The notes beneath the pieces were generated by a model. The model had not been told where the DNA came from and made no database searches. It saw only the letters and a program-made list of their open reading frames with translations. A stretch of DNA of 43,476 nucleotides from positions 1 through 43,476 of the forward strand of contig NZ_KE384545.1 of NCBI RefSeq assembly GCF_000426605.1, read 5' to 3'. The position numbers and the translations under genes are program-made. This document shows positions 1 to 7,460 of the stretch, in pieces (position 1 is the first letter of the stretch; the number at the start of each line of letters is the position of its first letter). The DNA is from Propionibacterium acidifaciens DSM 21887 (lineage in GTDB: Bacteria; Actinomycetota; Actinomycetes; Propionibacteriales; Propionibacteriaceae).

Positions 1-2
1 TG

Positions 3-347
3 GTCTGGGTGTCCGACCCGGCCCCGGGCTCCACCCACGACGCGAAAGCCATCCGGCACACCGGCCTGCTCGACCACTTCCCCGACCCCCCGCCGATGGC
101 CGACAAGGGCTACACCGGGCTGGGCATGATCACCCCGGAACGAAAACCTGCCGGCGGTGAACTCACAGAAACCCAGAAACAGTACAACAAGGCCATCAAC
201 ACGCTACGCGCCCCGGTTGAACGAGCAATCGCCAACCTCAAAACCTGGCGGACACTCCACACCGGCCACCGAAGACCCCTGCACACCTTCCCCGAAACCA
301 TCACGGCCATCATCGCCCTAGAATTCTTCAAAAACAGTTTTGCATAA
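3..347 (+). CDS. IS5-type transposase, C-terminal part only (cut by window edge)
   Basis: This is the 3' part of a DDE transposase; the reading frame is open to the window edge, so the N-terminal half and first catalytic residue are outside. The visible 115 residues begin VWVSDPAPGSTHDAK and contain ADKGYTG, which fits the second catalytic Asp block of IS5/DDE_Tnp_4 transposases. PVERAIANLK carries the expected Glu. The end, TITAIIALEFFKNSFA, is typical of the extreme C-terminus of this group. The stop codon TAA lies in the string TTTTGCATAACCCTC, which probably belongs to the right terminal inverted repeat, but the matching left end is not visible. The family is fairly sure; the exact IS group is not. 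Confidence 0.8.
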   Translation, partial: VWVSDPAPGSTHDAKAIRHTGLLDHFPDPPPMADKGYTGLGMITPERKPAGGELTETQKQYNKAINTLRAPVERAIANLKTWRTLHTGHRRPLHTFPETITAIIALEFFKNSFA

Positions 348-394
348 CCCTCATCGTCTTTGGCAATGATTTCAGTGACGTTGAGTTCATCGGA

Positions 395-489
395 TCAGAG
401 TTCCGGTGGGGAGTCGACCTCACCAGTCAGAGACTGCCCCAAGGCCTCGACGTCTTCTACGCCGAAGATGCCCCACGAGCCATCACTGC
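395..489 (-). pseudogene. stub of an unidentified gene cut by the IS3 element
   Basis: The minus strand reads about 31 codons from the IS3 edge to a stop: DGSWGIFGVEDVEALG followed by QSLTGEVDSPPEL. The composition (acidic, aromatic, not the Arg/Pro-rich look of shadow frames) suggests the C-terminus of a real protein. No family is recognised. The bases on the far side of the IS (from 1801) do not continue this frame, so the 5' part has been lost or rearranged. The remaining bases between the IS5-type gene and the IS3 element (348-394) hold nothing else recognisable. Confidence 0.3.
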
Positions 490-514
490 TGAAGCGTTCT
501 GGGTTTTGTTCCGG
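490..514 (+). repeat. IS3 terminal inverted repeat (downstream of transposase)
   Basis: These 25 bases start TGAAGCGTTCTGGGTTTTG and pair with 1776-1800 with three mismatches (positions 8, 9 and 18 of the repeat). The repeat ends two bases before the transposase stop codon at 517-519. Confidence 0.85.
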
Positions 515-516
515 GG

Positions 517-1749
517 TCAGGGCGTAACGGGTGTTGCGTCTTGGTCGTGAGTGTAGGCCACCTCGACCTCGGCTGGTGTGTGGTGGCCGAGGGCTTCGTG
601 GAGTCGGGCGGTGTTCCACCAGTGCACCCAGCCCATGGTGGCCGGCTCGACGGCTTCGACGGACTCCCAGAGCCGCTTGGAACAGATGAGTTCGGCCTTG
701 TAGAGGCCGTTCACCGTCTCGGCCAGGGCGTTGTCGTACGAGTCACCGACCGTGCCCACCGAGGCCTTCACTCCGGCCGTGATGAGCGCGTCCGAGTACG
801 CCGAACTGACGTACTGGGCACCCCTGCCGCTGTGATGGACCAGCCCCTGCCGGCCGCGGCCGGCCCCGGTGACCACGAGGGCGTGTTCAAGGGCGAGCAG
901 CGGCAGTCCGGCGGTGTGCAGGCTCGCCGCGACGGCCCATCCCACGATGCGCCGGGTGCAGACGTCGGTGATGAACGCGACATGGCAGAACCCGGTCAGG
1001 ATCCTCACGTAGGTGATGTCAGCGACCCAGGGCTGATGAGGACGCTGGGCTGTGAACTGCCGCTCGACGAGATCGGCCCGGGCATCGGGTGCTTCAGCAG
1101 GACGCGTGGTGACCGGCTTGCGGCCACGCCTGATGCCCTGCAGGCCGGCGGCCCGCATGAGCCGGGCGACCTGGTCACGGCCGAGATCCCAGCCGGCACG
1201 GCGCATCGCGTGGTGCATCTTCCGCACCCCGTACACGGAGTAGTTCTCCGCGTGGACCCGCCGGAGCTCCGCCACGAGGATCTCATCGCGCAGTGCCCGT
1301 GCCGATGGCGCGCGGGTCTTGGCCGCCCGGTATCCGCGGGAAGTGATGAACCCACACTCCGTCGCGCTGAGCACGCGGCAGATGGCCTCGACCCCGAAAC
1401 GGTCACGGTGTTCGTCGATGAACCGGATCATCTCGTCATGGGGGCGGTCGAGTTCCGCTACGAAAAAAGCCGAGGCCTTGCGCAGGTTCTCGTTCGCGCG
1501 TCGCAGCTCGAGGTTCCCCCGGCGCAGCCGGCGCATCTCGCCAGACTCGCCGGTGCTCACACCGGGGGCCTCGCCTCGGTCGATGCGGCTCTGCTTCCAC
1601 CAGCCCCGCAGGGTGTGAGGGGAGACCCCGCCGAGGGCTTCGCCCACGACGGTGCAGGCAGCCCAGCCGGAGCACTGCTCGGCACGGACGCGTTCTTCGA
1701 TGAGCTGCAGGGCCTTCGCCTTGAACTCGGGGCTGTACTTCTGGGACAT
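517..1749 (-). CDS. IS3-family transposase, single fused frame, catalytic Asp replaced by Gly
   Basis: This 410-residue protein has an OrfA-like HTH (SPEFKAKALQLI near residue 6, SPHTLRGWWKQ near 43), a leucine-rich coiled segment around 70-90, then the OrfB integrase core. OrfA and OrfB parts are joined in one frame across GCT TTT TTC, so no frameshift is needed here. Catalytic residues: Asp244 in VADITYV and Glu344 in NALAETVNG are present. The middle Asp, normally in HSDRGSQY, is Gly308 (HHSGRGAQY; codon GGC at 826-828). Gly308 and Glu344 have exactly the DD(35)E spacing, so the position is certain and the enzyme should be inactive. A ribosome binding site AAGGAGG precedes the ATG start, about 8 bases away. 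Confidence 0.85.
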   Translation of the reverse strand: MSQKYSPEFKAKALQLIEERVRAEQCSGWAACTVVGEALGGVSPHTLRGWWKQSRIDRGEAPGVSTGESGEMRRLRRGNLELRRANENLRKASAFFVAELDRPHDEMIRFIDEHRDRFGVEAICRVLSATECGFITSRGYRAAKTRAPSARALRDEILVAELRRVHAENYSVYGVRKMHHAMRRAGWDLGRDQVARLMRAAGLQGIRRGRKPVTTRPAEAPDARADLVERQFTAQRPHQPWVADITYVRILTGFCHVAFITDVCTRRIVGWAVAASLHTAGLPLLALEHALVVTGAGRGRQGLVHHSGRGAQYVSSAYSDALITAGVKASVGTVGDSYDNALAETVNGLYKAELICSKRLWESVEAVEPATMGWVHWWNTARLHEALGHHTPAEVEVAYTHDQDATPVTP

Positions 1750-1775
1750 GCTCCGATCCTCCTTGAGGAAGTAGA

Positions 1776-1800
1776 CCGGAACGAAACCCAGGGCGCTTCA
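1776..1800 (-). repeat. IS3 terminal inverted repeat (upstream of transposase)
   Basis: Read on the minus strand this starts TGAAGCGCCCTGGGTTTCG and pairs with 490-514 (22 of 25). It lies 27 bp upstream of the transposase start and would carry the element's promoter-side end. Confidence 0.85.
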
Positions 1801-1983
1801 TAGGAAGCAAACCCGGATCATTTCAAACCGTCACCGAACTCCTGAGACATCACACACATCGGGAACACCACTCTTTATCAATGTCCAAAACGTGGAGCAC
1901 TCCGGTGGCACTGGTCATCGACGACGACGGGGGCTGCTCGTCAAGGCTCGGGCGATGTGGGCGCGGTCCGCAGCAGCGTGAAA

Positions 1984-2025
1984 GGGGGTTCTGTCCCGCG
2001 GCCCGGGCCGCGGGACAGAACCCCC
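1984..2025. terminator. 42-bp perfect palindrome, terminator of the sugar porter gene
   Basis: Arms of 21 bases (GGGGGTTCTGTCCCGCGGCCC and its exact complement) meet with no unpaired centre. The palindrome lies 36 bp beyond the stop of the minus-strand porter at 2062 and can act in both directions. There is no clear T-run, as is common in high-GC actinobacteria. The rest of the gap 1801-2061 shows no gene; 1811-1855 resembles IS-flank sequence but cannot be assigned. Confidence 0.8.
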
Positions 2026-2061
2026 TGAAAGGACGGAGCCAGGGCACCGGCCCTGCGACCG

Positions 2062-3663
2062 TCAGCTGAACTCCTTCTCGAAGCGCATCTCGAGCTCCTC
2101 AAGGGAGTCGTGCTTCGTCTCGGGCACGAACTTCTTGTAGAAGATGAGCGAGAGCACGTTGACAGCGGCGAAGATCAGGTAGGTGAGAGCCCCGCCGAGC
2201 TGCTCCATCATGATGGGGAAGACGATGGCGACGATGCCGTTGGCGATCCACAGGGCGCCGACCGCCATGCCCATCGAGATGCCGCGGACCTTCGCGGGGA
2301 AGAGCTCCGAGACGAGCACCCAGGTCACCGTGCCCGACTGCTTCGCGAAGACGAACAGGCAGACGATGATGAGCACGAGGTACGGCGCGAAGGCGGGCGC
2401 CCCGACGATCGAGCCGTCATCCTGCTGGTGCGGCTGGATGAAGAGGAAGAAGGTCGCCGAGAGCAGGGCCAGCGAGACGACGATCGAGGACTCCTGGTAC
2501 ATGCCGATGTGGCGGCGCTCGAACCGGGCGATGAGCCAGAAGCCGACGCCCGAGCCGAGGAAGGACACGGCACCGGAGATGACATTGAGGCTGATGGAGT
2601 CGCTCATCGGCAGACCGGCCGCGTTGAGCACCTTTGGCATGTAGTACATGGCCGTGTTGATGCCGGTCAGCTGGTCGGCGAGGCCGAGGATGATGCCGAT
2701 GATGAGCAGTCGTCTGGTCCACCTCGCGCCCCAGATCTGTCCGAGGCCCCACTTCTCCTGCTTCGCCTCGTTGCGCTGGATCTCGAGCATCTCGTCGACC
2801 TCGGCGGCGACGGGACCGTCCTTGGACTCGTCGCGCACGCGCTTGAGCGCGCCGATCGCCTCGGGGATCCTCAGGTTGGCGGCGTACCAGCGCGAGGACT
2901 CCGGCATGAGGCGGATGCCGATCCACAGGGCGATGGCCGGGATCGAGGCGAGGACGAGCATGTAGCGCCATGTCGACCCGTTGCCGTCGGACACGAGAAG
3001 GCCGGCGATGTGCTGGACCTTCTCCCAGGCCACGACGGTTCCCGAGGCGTAGGCGCCGCTCGGGTCGTTCTCGATGGTGACGGAGGGGCCGCTGTTCACA
3101 TGGGCGATGATCGCGTTCATCGAGTACGCGAGGAGCTGTCCGCCGACGATCATGAACTGGTCGACGGCGACGAGCACGCCGCGGATCCGCTTCGGCGCCG
3201 TCTCGCCCAGGAAGACGGGCACCGTGGCGGAGGCGCCGCCGACGGCGAAGCCGAGGACGATGCGGAACAGGTACAACATCCAGATGTTCACCGAGAAAGT
3301 GCAGCCCAGCGCCCCGAGGAGGAACACGATGGCCAGCAGCGTGATGTTGTGACGACGCCCGTACTTGTCGGACAGGCGACCGCCGAAGGTGGCGCCCAGG
3401 GCGGCGCCGAAACACAGCAGGCCGCCGACGAAGCCCTCCTCGAAGATCGTCATGCCGAGGCCGTGCGCGGCCCGGGGCAGGTGCATGTAGGGCAGGGCCG
3501 CGGCGATGACGCCCGTGTCGTAGCCGAACAGCAGCGAACCCAGCGTGGCCACTGCGGCGATCGCCCCGAGGGAGCGCTTCCTCCCGGACGGCGGCGTCTC
3601 GGCCACCAGTTCCCTGATTTTCTCCGGTGTGTAGTCATCCACCGTCAACGGTCTGGCGGACAT
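2062..3663 (-). CDS. MFS sugar porter, inositol-type (IolT-like), paralog 1
   Basis: This is a 533-residue proton-coupled importer of the sugar porter family in the cytoplasmic membrane; myo-inositol or a related cyclitol is the likely substrate from its neighbours. Family marks in order are GSLLFGYDTGVI (TM1), GGRLSDKYGRRHN (loop 2-3), ETAPKRIRG, MPESSRWY after TM6, DQLTGINTAMYY (TM7), SELFPAKVRG and VPETKHDSLEELE at the end. About 43 extra residues lie between TM5 (MNAIIA) and TM6 (TWRYMLV), a feature shared with the two other porters here. It is downstream of the iolH-like gene on the same strand, 154 bp apart, with GGAG before its ATG. Two paralogs are at 7461 and 21533. The family is certain; the substrate is inferred. 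Confidence 0.88.
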   Translation of the reverse strand: MSARPLTVDDYTPEKIRELVAETPPSGRKRSLGAIAAVATLGSLLFGYDTGVIAAALPYMHLPRAAHGLGMTIFEEGFVGGLLCFGAALGATFGGRLSDKYGRRHNITLLAIVFLLGALGCTFSVNIWMLYLFRIVLGFAVGGASATVPVFLGETAPKRIRGVLVAVDQFMIVGGQLLAYSMNAIIAHVNSGPSVTIENDPSGAYASGTVVAWEKVQHIAGLLVSDGNGSTWRYMLVLASIPAIALWIGIRLMPESSRWYAANLRIPEAIGALKRVRDESKDGPVAAEVDEMLEIQRNEAKQEKWGLGQIWGARWTRRLLIIGIILGLADQLTGINTAMYYMPKVLNAAGLPMSDSISLNVISGAVSFLGSGVGFWLIARFERRHIGMYQESSIVVSLALLSATFFLFIQPHQQDDGSIVGAPAFAPYLVLIIVCLFVFAKQSGTVTWVLVSELFPAKVRGISMGMAVGALWIANGIVAIVFPIMMEQLGGALTYLIFAAVNVLSLIFYKKFVPETKHDSLEELEMRFEKEFS

Positions 3664-3817
3664 GTGCTCTCCGTTCTCCTCGTGTCGAAGGTCTTCACCA
3701 TTGATTCACCTCGTGCTGCGGATCGCGCCATCGAGATGGTGTCGGACCGGGGTACGCCGATCGGGGACGGCGGCCCGACGGGTCATGAGTCGTGGTGCGA
3801 TCCCCGCACCGCAAGGA

Positions 3818-4687
3818 TCACCTGAACTCGTGGCGCAGGCGCTCCAGCATTCTCCGGTTGATCTCGTCGGCCGTTTCGTGCCACCCGAAGACGCACACCG
3901 ACAGGACGCCGTCGAAGCCGACCTCCCGCAGGGCCTGGAAGACCTCGTCCCAGGGGACCTCGCCGTTCCCGATCTCGTTGTGCTGATGGACGGTGACGTC
4001 GGCGCCCGGAGGATTGACAATGTAGCGGTTGCCGTCGTTGGCCCGATGGTTGAGGGAATCGGCGACGTGCACCTCGCGCAGCTTCCCGGCCTCGGCGGCC
4101 GTCCGGATCATACGACCGGCGTCCCCGACGCCGTCGGACAGGTGGAAGGTGTGCGGGCAGCAGTACTCGTAGCCGATCCAGTCCCGATCGGCTCCCCTGA
4201 CGATCTCGAGGGCCCGGTCGTGGAGCTCGACGAAGTCGTAGGGGTGGGCCTCCATGGCGAGGCGGATCCCGTAGCGCTCGAAGACGGGGGCGAGCTCCTC
4301 GATCGAGCGGTACCACTGGTGCTCCGACTCGCGGGACCTGTTGCGGTCGCCCGAGAACTCGGAGACGACGTCCCGCACGTCGAGCTGGTCCGCGATCTCC
4401 AGCAGGCGACGCCAGTTGCGCACCTGGGCCCGGCGCTCCTGCTCGTCGACGGCGGACCAGTTGAAGACCGGGTTGAGCGTCCGGATGGTGACGCCGCTCT
4501 CCTGCTGCGCCCTGTCCAACTCGTCGATGAAGGCCCGGTCGGCCTTGGGGTAATGGTGCCAGAAGTGGAAGTCGGAGCGGGGCGACAGCTCGACGTGCTC
4601 GAAGCCGAGCTCAGCGGCCCTGCGCAGAGTGTCGGGCGTCGACATGGTCATGTAGTACATGTTCGGGTCAAGGGCGATGTCCACCAT
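3818..4687 (-). CDS. iolH: IolH-like sugar phosphate isomerase/epimerase
   Basis: This 289-residue TIM-barrel protein of the AP-endonuclease-2-like family should be cytoplasmic. Its start, MVDIALDPNMYY, followed by ELGFEHVELSPRSDF, strongly resembles IolH of Bacillus inositol operons. Probable metal ligands are Glu in LAMEAHPYDF, His in EVHVADS and Glu or His residues near the end (HQHNEIGNGEV). The precise reaction of IolH is not well established, so none is claimed. It is the first gene of a two-gene minus-strand unit with the sugar porter at 2062-3663, divergent from the transaldolase/iolG unit. Its start has GAGGAGACC upstream. Other members of the family are at 11729 and 23371. Confidence 0.75.
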   Translation of the reverse strand: MVDIALDPNMYYMTMSTPDTLRRAAELGFEHVELSPRSDFHFWHHYPKADRAFIDELDRAQQESGVTIRTLNPVFNWSAVDEQERRAQVRNWRRLLEIADQLDVRDVVSEFSGDRNRSRESEHQWYRSIEELAPVFERYGIRLAMEAHPYDFVELHDRALEIVRGADRDWIGYEYCCPHTFHLSDGVGDAGRMIRTAAEAGKLREVHVADSLNHRANDGNRYIVNPPGADVTVHQHNEIGNGEVPWDEVFQALREVGFDGVLSVCVFGWHETADEINRRMLERLRHEFR

Positions 4688-4731
4688 GGGGGTCTCCTCA
4701 TCGAGCCAACGGCGATGTTGCCGAACCCCAT

Positions 4732-4745
4732 ATTGTCATGACAAT
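4732..4745. promoter_or_regulatory. 14-bp palindrome in the iolH / transaldolase divergent region
   Basis: ATTGTCATGACAAT is a perfect palindrome 45-58 bp upstream of the iolH-like start. It overlaps a plausible minus-strand promoter (TTGTCA, with CAATAT as weak -10). It is probably an operator, but it lacks the ACGCGCGT core seen at the other island promoters, so a different regulator may bind here. The divergent region 4688-5041 contains this site, the promoter at 4946 and no gene. Confidence 0.5.
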
Positions 4746-4945
4746 CAGAATTTGGGAAGCCCCCGGGCCACTCCGGTTCCCGTCGGACGCGCGGCTCCCC
4801 CACCCGCCCGCTCCGCAGAAGGGAGCCGGAGGCCTACGAAGGCACCGGTCGGACCCGCCGCTGGCCGGATTCACCAGGTCTGGCGCCCGGTCTCATCAGT
4901 TGCCGCACAGGCCCCGTCCCGTCCCGATCTTTGTGCTGACATTGG

Positions 4946-4975
4946 TTGACAAGCAGGGCCGGGGGCGACTTGAAT
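4946..4975 (+). promoter_or_regulatory. promoter for transaldolase / iolG unit
   Basis: TTGACA (4946-4951) and TTGAAT (4970-4975) are spaced by 18 bases, 67 bp upstream of the transaldolase ATG. The -35 box is a perfect consensus and the -10 box is weak, so an activator or a relieved repressor is possible. Confidence 0.45.
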
Positions 4976-5041
4976 GAGTGTCACACGGCGTTCCGACAGC
5001 GACGCGGAGCCCGAACCTCGACCGCATAGGAGATGCAGCGC

Positions 5042-6118
5042 ATGACCATCGAATACACTCCCGGCCCGCTCCTCGACGCAGCGCGGAGCACCCCGACCGC
5101 CCTGTGGAACGACTCCGCCGACCCCGATGAGCTGAAGCAGTCGATCTCCTTCGGCGGCGTGGGCGCGACGTGCAACCCGTCCATCGCCTACACCTGCATC
5201 AACCAGCGCAAGGACGTGTGGCTGCCCCGCATCGCCGAGCTCGCCGAGAAGATGCCCGAGGCCACCGAGTCCCAGATCGGCTGGCAGGTCGTGCGCGAGC
5301 TGAGCGTCGCGGCCGCCAAGCTGCTCGAGCCGATCTTCGACGAGCAGAACGGCCGCAACGGGCGGCTCTCCATCCAGACGGATCCGCGTCTGGCCCGCAA
5401 CGCCAAGGCCCTGGCCGACCAGGCCGAGGAGTTCTCGAAGCTCGCCAGGAACATCATCGTCAAGATCCCCGCCACCTCCGTCGGGATCAAGGCCATCGAG
5501 GACGCTACCCACCGCGGCGTCTCGGTCAACGTGACCGTCTCCTTCTCCGTCCCCCAGGCCGTCACCACCGGTGAGGCGATCGAGCGGGGCCTCAAGCGCC
5601 GTGAGGCCGAGGGCAAGGACATCTCCACGATGGGTCCGGTCGTCACGCTCATGGGCGGGCGGCTCGACGACTGGATCAAGATCGTGGCCAAGCGCGACAA
5701 CCTCTTCATCGATCCCGGCCACCTCGAGTGGGCCGGCGTGGCCGCGCTCAAGCGGGCCTACCACGAGTTCCAGGCCCGCGGCCTGCGCGCCCGCGTGCTC
5801 TCGGCCGCCTTCCGCAATGTCATGCACTGGTCCGAGCTCGTCGGCGGCGACCTCGTCGTCTCCCCGCCCTTCAAGTGGCAGAAGCTCATCAACGACTCGG
5901 GCTACAAGGTCGTCAACCGCATCGACGAGCCGGTGGCCCCCGAGATCATGAAGACCCTGGAGAGCATCCCGGAGTTCGTCCGCGCCTACGAGCCCGACGG
6001 CATGACCCCCGAGGAGTTCGACACCTTCGGCGCCACCGTCCGCACGCTGCGCGGCTTCCTCCAGGCCGACGCCGACCTGGACACCCTCGTGCGGGACGTC
6101 ATCATGCCCCAGCCGTGA
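5042..6118 (+). CDS. transaldolase-family protein in an inositol operon
   Basis: This 358-residue class I aldolase-fold enzyme resembles transaldolase, which moves a three-carbon dihydroxyacetone unit via a Schiff base. Lys141 in NIIVKIPATS is the expected Schiff-base lysine. GATCNPS near residue 40 and NVTVSFSVPQA after the lysine match the family's conserved strands. The start at 5042 is preferred because AGGAG ends 9 bases upstream; the ATG at 5033 would directly abut that site. It is separated by a hairpin and 117 bp from iolG on the same strand. Its place beside IolG, IolH and porters suggests it acts on an inositol breakdown intermediate rather than in the pentose phosphate pathway; this is inference. 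An ordinary housekeeping transaldolase is the alternative. Confidence 0.75.
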   Translation: MTIEYTPGPLLDAARSTPTALWNDSADPDELKQSISFGGVGATCNPSIAYTCINQRKDVWLPRIAELAEKMPEATESQIGWQVVRELSVAAAKLLEPIFDEQNGRNGRLSIQTDPRLARNAKALADQAEEFSKLARNIIVKIPATSVGIKAIEDATHRGVSVNVTVSFSVPQAVTTGEAIERGLKRREAEGKDISTMGPVVTLMGGRLDDWIKIVAKRDNLFIDPGHLEWAGVAALKRAYHEFQARGLRARVLSAAFRNVMHWSELVGGDLVVSPPFKWQKLINDSGYKVVNRIDEPVAPEIMKTLESIPEFVRAYEPDGMTPEEFDTFGATVRTLRGFLQADADLDTLVRDVIMPQP

Positions 6119-6140
6119 GCCGAGAAGCCCCCGCTCGCGA

Positions 6141-6181
6141 CCACGGGCCGAGGCGCAGCGTTGTTGCGCCTCGGCCCGTGG
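6141..6181 (+). terminator. strong hairpin between transaldolase and iolG
   Basis: Arms of 17 bases (CCACGGGCCGAGGCGCA and its exact complement) enclose a 7-base loop. No T-run follows. It lies 22 bp after the transaldolase stop and 54 bp before iolG, so it may end transcription, attenuate iolG or stabilise the upstream message. Confidence 0.65.
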
Positions 6182-6235
6182 GGCGCGAATCCCTCTGACA
6201 CCAGACAGAATCCCGAACACCACCAAGGAGCAAGG

Positions 6236-7231
6236 ATGCTCAACATCGCCGTCATCGGTGCCGGTCGCATCGGTCACGTCCACGCCAGGACCATCGCGGG
6301 GCACCCGCAGGCCGACCTGGCCCTCGTCTGCGACCCCGTCGGGGACGCCGCCGAGAAGCTCGCGTCGCAGTACGACGGGGCGCGATCGGCCAAGGACGCC
6401 GAGGAGGCCTTCGCCGATCCGCAGGTCGACGCCGTCATCATCGGCTCGCCCACCCCGCTGCACATCCCGCACCTCCTCGCCGCCGCGAAGGCCGGCAAGG
6501 CCGTCCTGTGCGAGAAGCCCATCGCCTTGGACATGGCCGACGTCGAGGCGGCCAGGACCGATCTGGACTCCATCTCGACGCCTGTCATGTTCGGCTTCAA
6601 CCGCCGGTTCGATCCCTCCTTCGCCGCGGTGCGCGCCGCCGTCGAGGCGGGCAGGATCGGCGCCCTGGAGCAGCTGACCGTCATCAGTCGCGACCCGGCC
6701 GCACCGCCGATCGAGTACGTCACGGTGTCCGGCGGAATCTTCCGCGACATGACCATCCACGACTTCGACACCGCCCGGTTCTTCCTCGGCGACATCACCG
6801 AGGTGCACGCCGTGGGGCAGAACCTCGATCCGGCGATCGAGGAAGCCGGCGACTTCGACGCGGCGGTCGTGACCCTGCGGGCCGCCTCCGGGGCCGTGGC
6901 CACGATCATCAACAACCGGCACTGCGCCTCCGGCTACGACCAGCGTCTGGAGGCCTCCGGCCATGACGGCGCCCTCTTCGCCGAGAACATCCGCCCGACG
7001 ACGGTGCGCCTGTCGAACGCCGAGGTGACCGACGCCCAGGAACCGTACCTGGACTTCTTCCTCGAGCGCTACGCGGACGCCTACCGGCTGGAGCTGTCGG
7101 CCTTCATCGAGGCCGTCGAGGCCGGGACCACCCCGCCCACCGGAATCGGTGACGCCGTTGCGGCCCTGCGGCTGGCCGAGGCGGCCACCCGGTCCGCCAG
7201 GACGGGGGAGGTCGTGCGTCTCGGCTCCTGA
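6236..7231 (+). CDS. iolG: myo-inositol 2-dehydrogenase (IolG)
   Basis: This 331-residue Gfo/Idh/MocA protein oxidises myo-inositol to scyllo-inosose with NAD+, the first step of inositol catabolism, in the cytoplasm. The N-terminal Rossmann motif GAGRIG is at residues 8-13. The catalytic lysine is in EKP (93-95), and the Asp/His pair is Asp171 and His175 in RDMTIHDFD, matching the Bacillus enzyme's Asp172/His176. GFNRRFDPSF and IEYVTVSGGIF are typical IolG signatures. The length is usual for the family. The start at 6236 has AAGGAG 5 bases upstream. A terminator follows at 7262. This is the most securely identified inositol gene in the window and anchors the reading of the island. Confidence 0.9.
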   Translation: MLNIAVIGAGRIGHVHARTIAGHPQADLALVCDPVGDAAEKLASQYDGARSAKDAEEAFADPQVDAVIIGSPTPLHIPHLLAAAKAGKAVLCEKPIALDMADVEAARTDLDSISTPVMFGFNRRFDPSFAAVRAAVEAGRIGALEQLTVISRDPAAPPIEYVTVSGGIFRDMTIHDFDTARFFLGDITEVHAVGQNLDPAIEEAGDFDAAVVTLRAASGAVATIINNRHCASGYDQRLEASGHDGALFAENIRPTTVRLSNAEVTDAQEPYLDFFLERYADAYRLELSAFIEAVEAGTTPPTGIGDAVAALRLAEAATRSARTGEVVRLGS

Positions 7232-7261
7232 GCCCTGCTCGACCCCTGACCCTCCCCGCGC

Positions 7262-7313
7262 CATGGGCCGGGTCCTGCTCACCGACAGTCCAGCGAGCAG
7301 GACCCGGCCCATG
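7262..7313 (+). terminator. terminator after iolG
   Basis: A 19-bp perfect stem (starting CATGGGCCGGGTCC) with a 14-base loop lies 30 bp past the iolG stop. It separates iolG from the promoter of the next porter gene. Confidence 0.8.
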
Positions 7314-7327
7314 CAGTGTCCAATGTC

Positions 7328-7356
7328 TTGATAAATCGAATTAACGCGCGTGAAAT
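7328..7356 (+). promoter_or_regulatory. promoter with LacI-type operator, porter paralog 2
   Basis: TTGATA (7328-7333) is followed after 17 bases by TGAAAT (7351-7356). The operator TTAACGCGCGTGAA (7341-7354), with palindromic core ACGCGCGT, fills the spacer and touches the -10 box, the right place to block RNA polymerase. The same 14 bases occur at 10440-10453, and the core recurs at 20134. Candidate binders are the LacI proteins at 9181 and 18975. Confidence 0.6.
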
Positions 7357-7460
7357 AAGTGTGGCACGTGTCCCTCTGGAGCCATCCCGCTTCCCACCAG
7401 CAGTCCAGACACGGCAGAACAGCCCGTCGTCGTCGACGGGTGCGACCGAAGGACCACCAC

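Larger units (their letters stand above)
490..1800 (-). mobile_element. IS3-family insertion sequence, 1311 bp, complete ends
   Basis: The element is bounded by 25-bp imperfect terminal inverted repeats that begin 5'-TGA and end TCA-3', as IS3-family ends do. The left repeat (490-514) and the right repeat (1776-1800, reverse complement) agree at 22 of 25 positions; both start TGAAGCG and share CTGGGTTT and GTTCCGG. Between them lies one transposase gene on the minus strand. The bases next to the ends (TGC at 487-489, TAG at 1801-1803) are not a direct repeat, so no target-site duplication remains. This suggests a later rearrangement or deletion at one end. Confidence 0.85.

Noticed and set aside
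1470-1480. Slippery T-run (T TTT TTC) as a programmed frameshift in the IS3 element
   Set aside because: The transposase frame is already continuous across it, so no frameshift is needed in this copy; the run may be a relic.
4786-4796. Possible fourth operator (GGACGCGCGGC)
   Set aside because: It breaks the palindromic core and the flanks do not match the other three sites.
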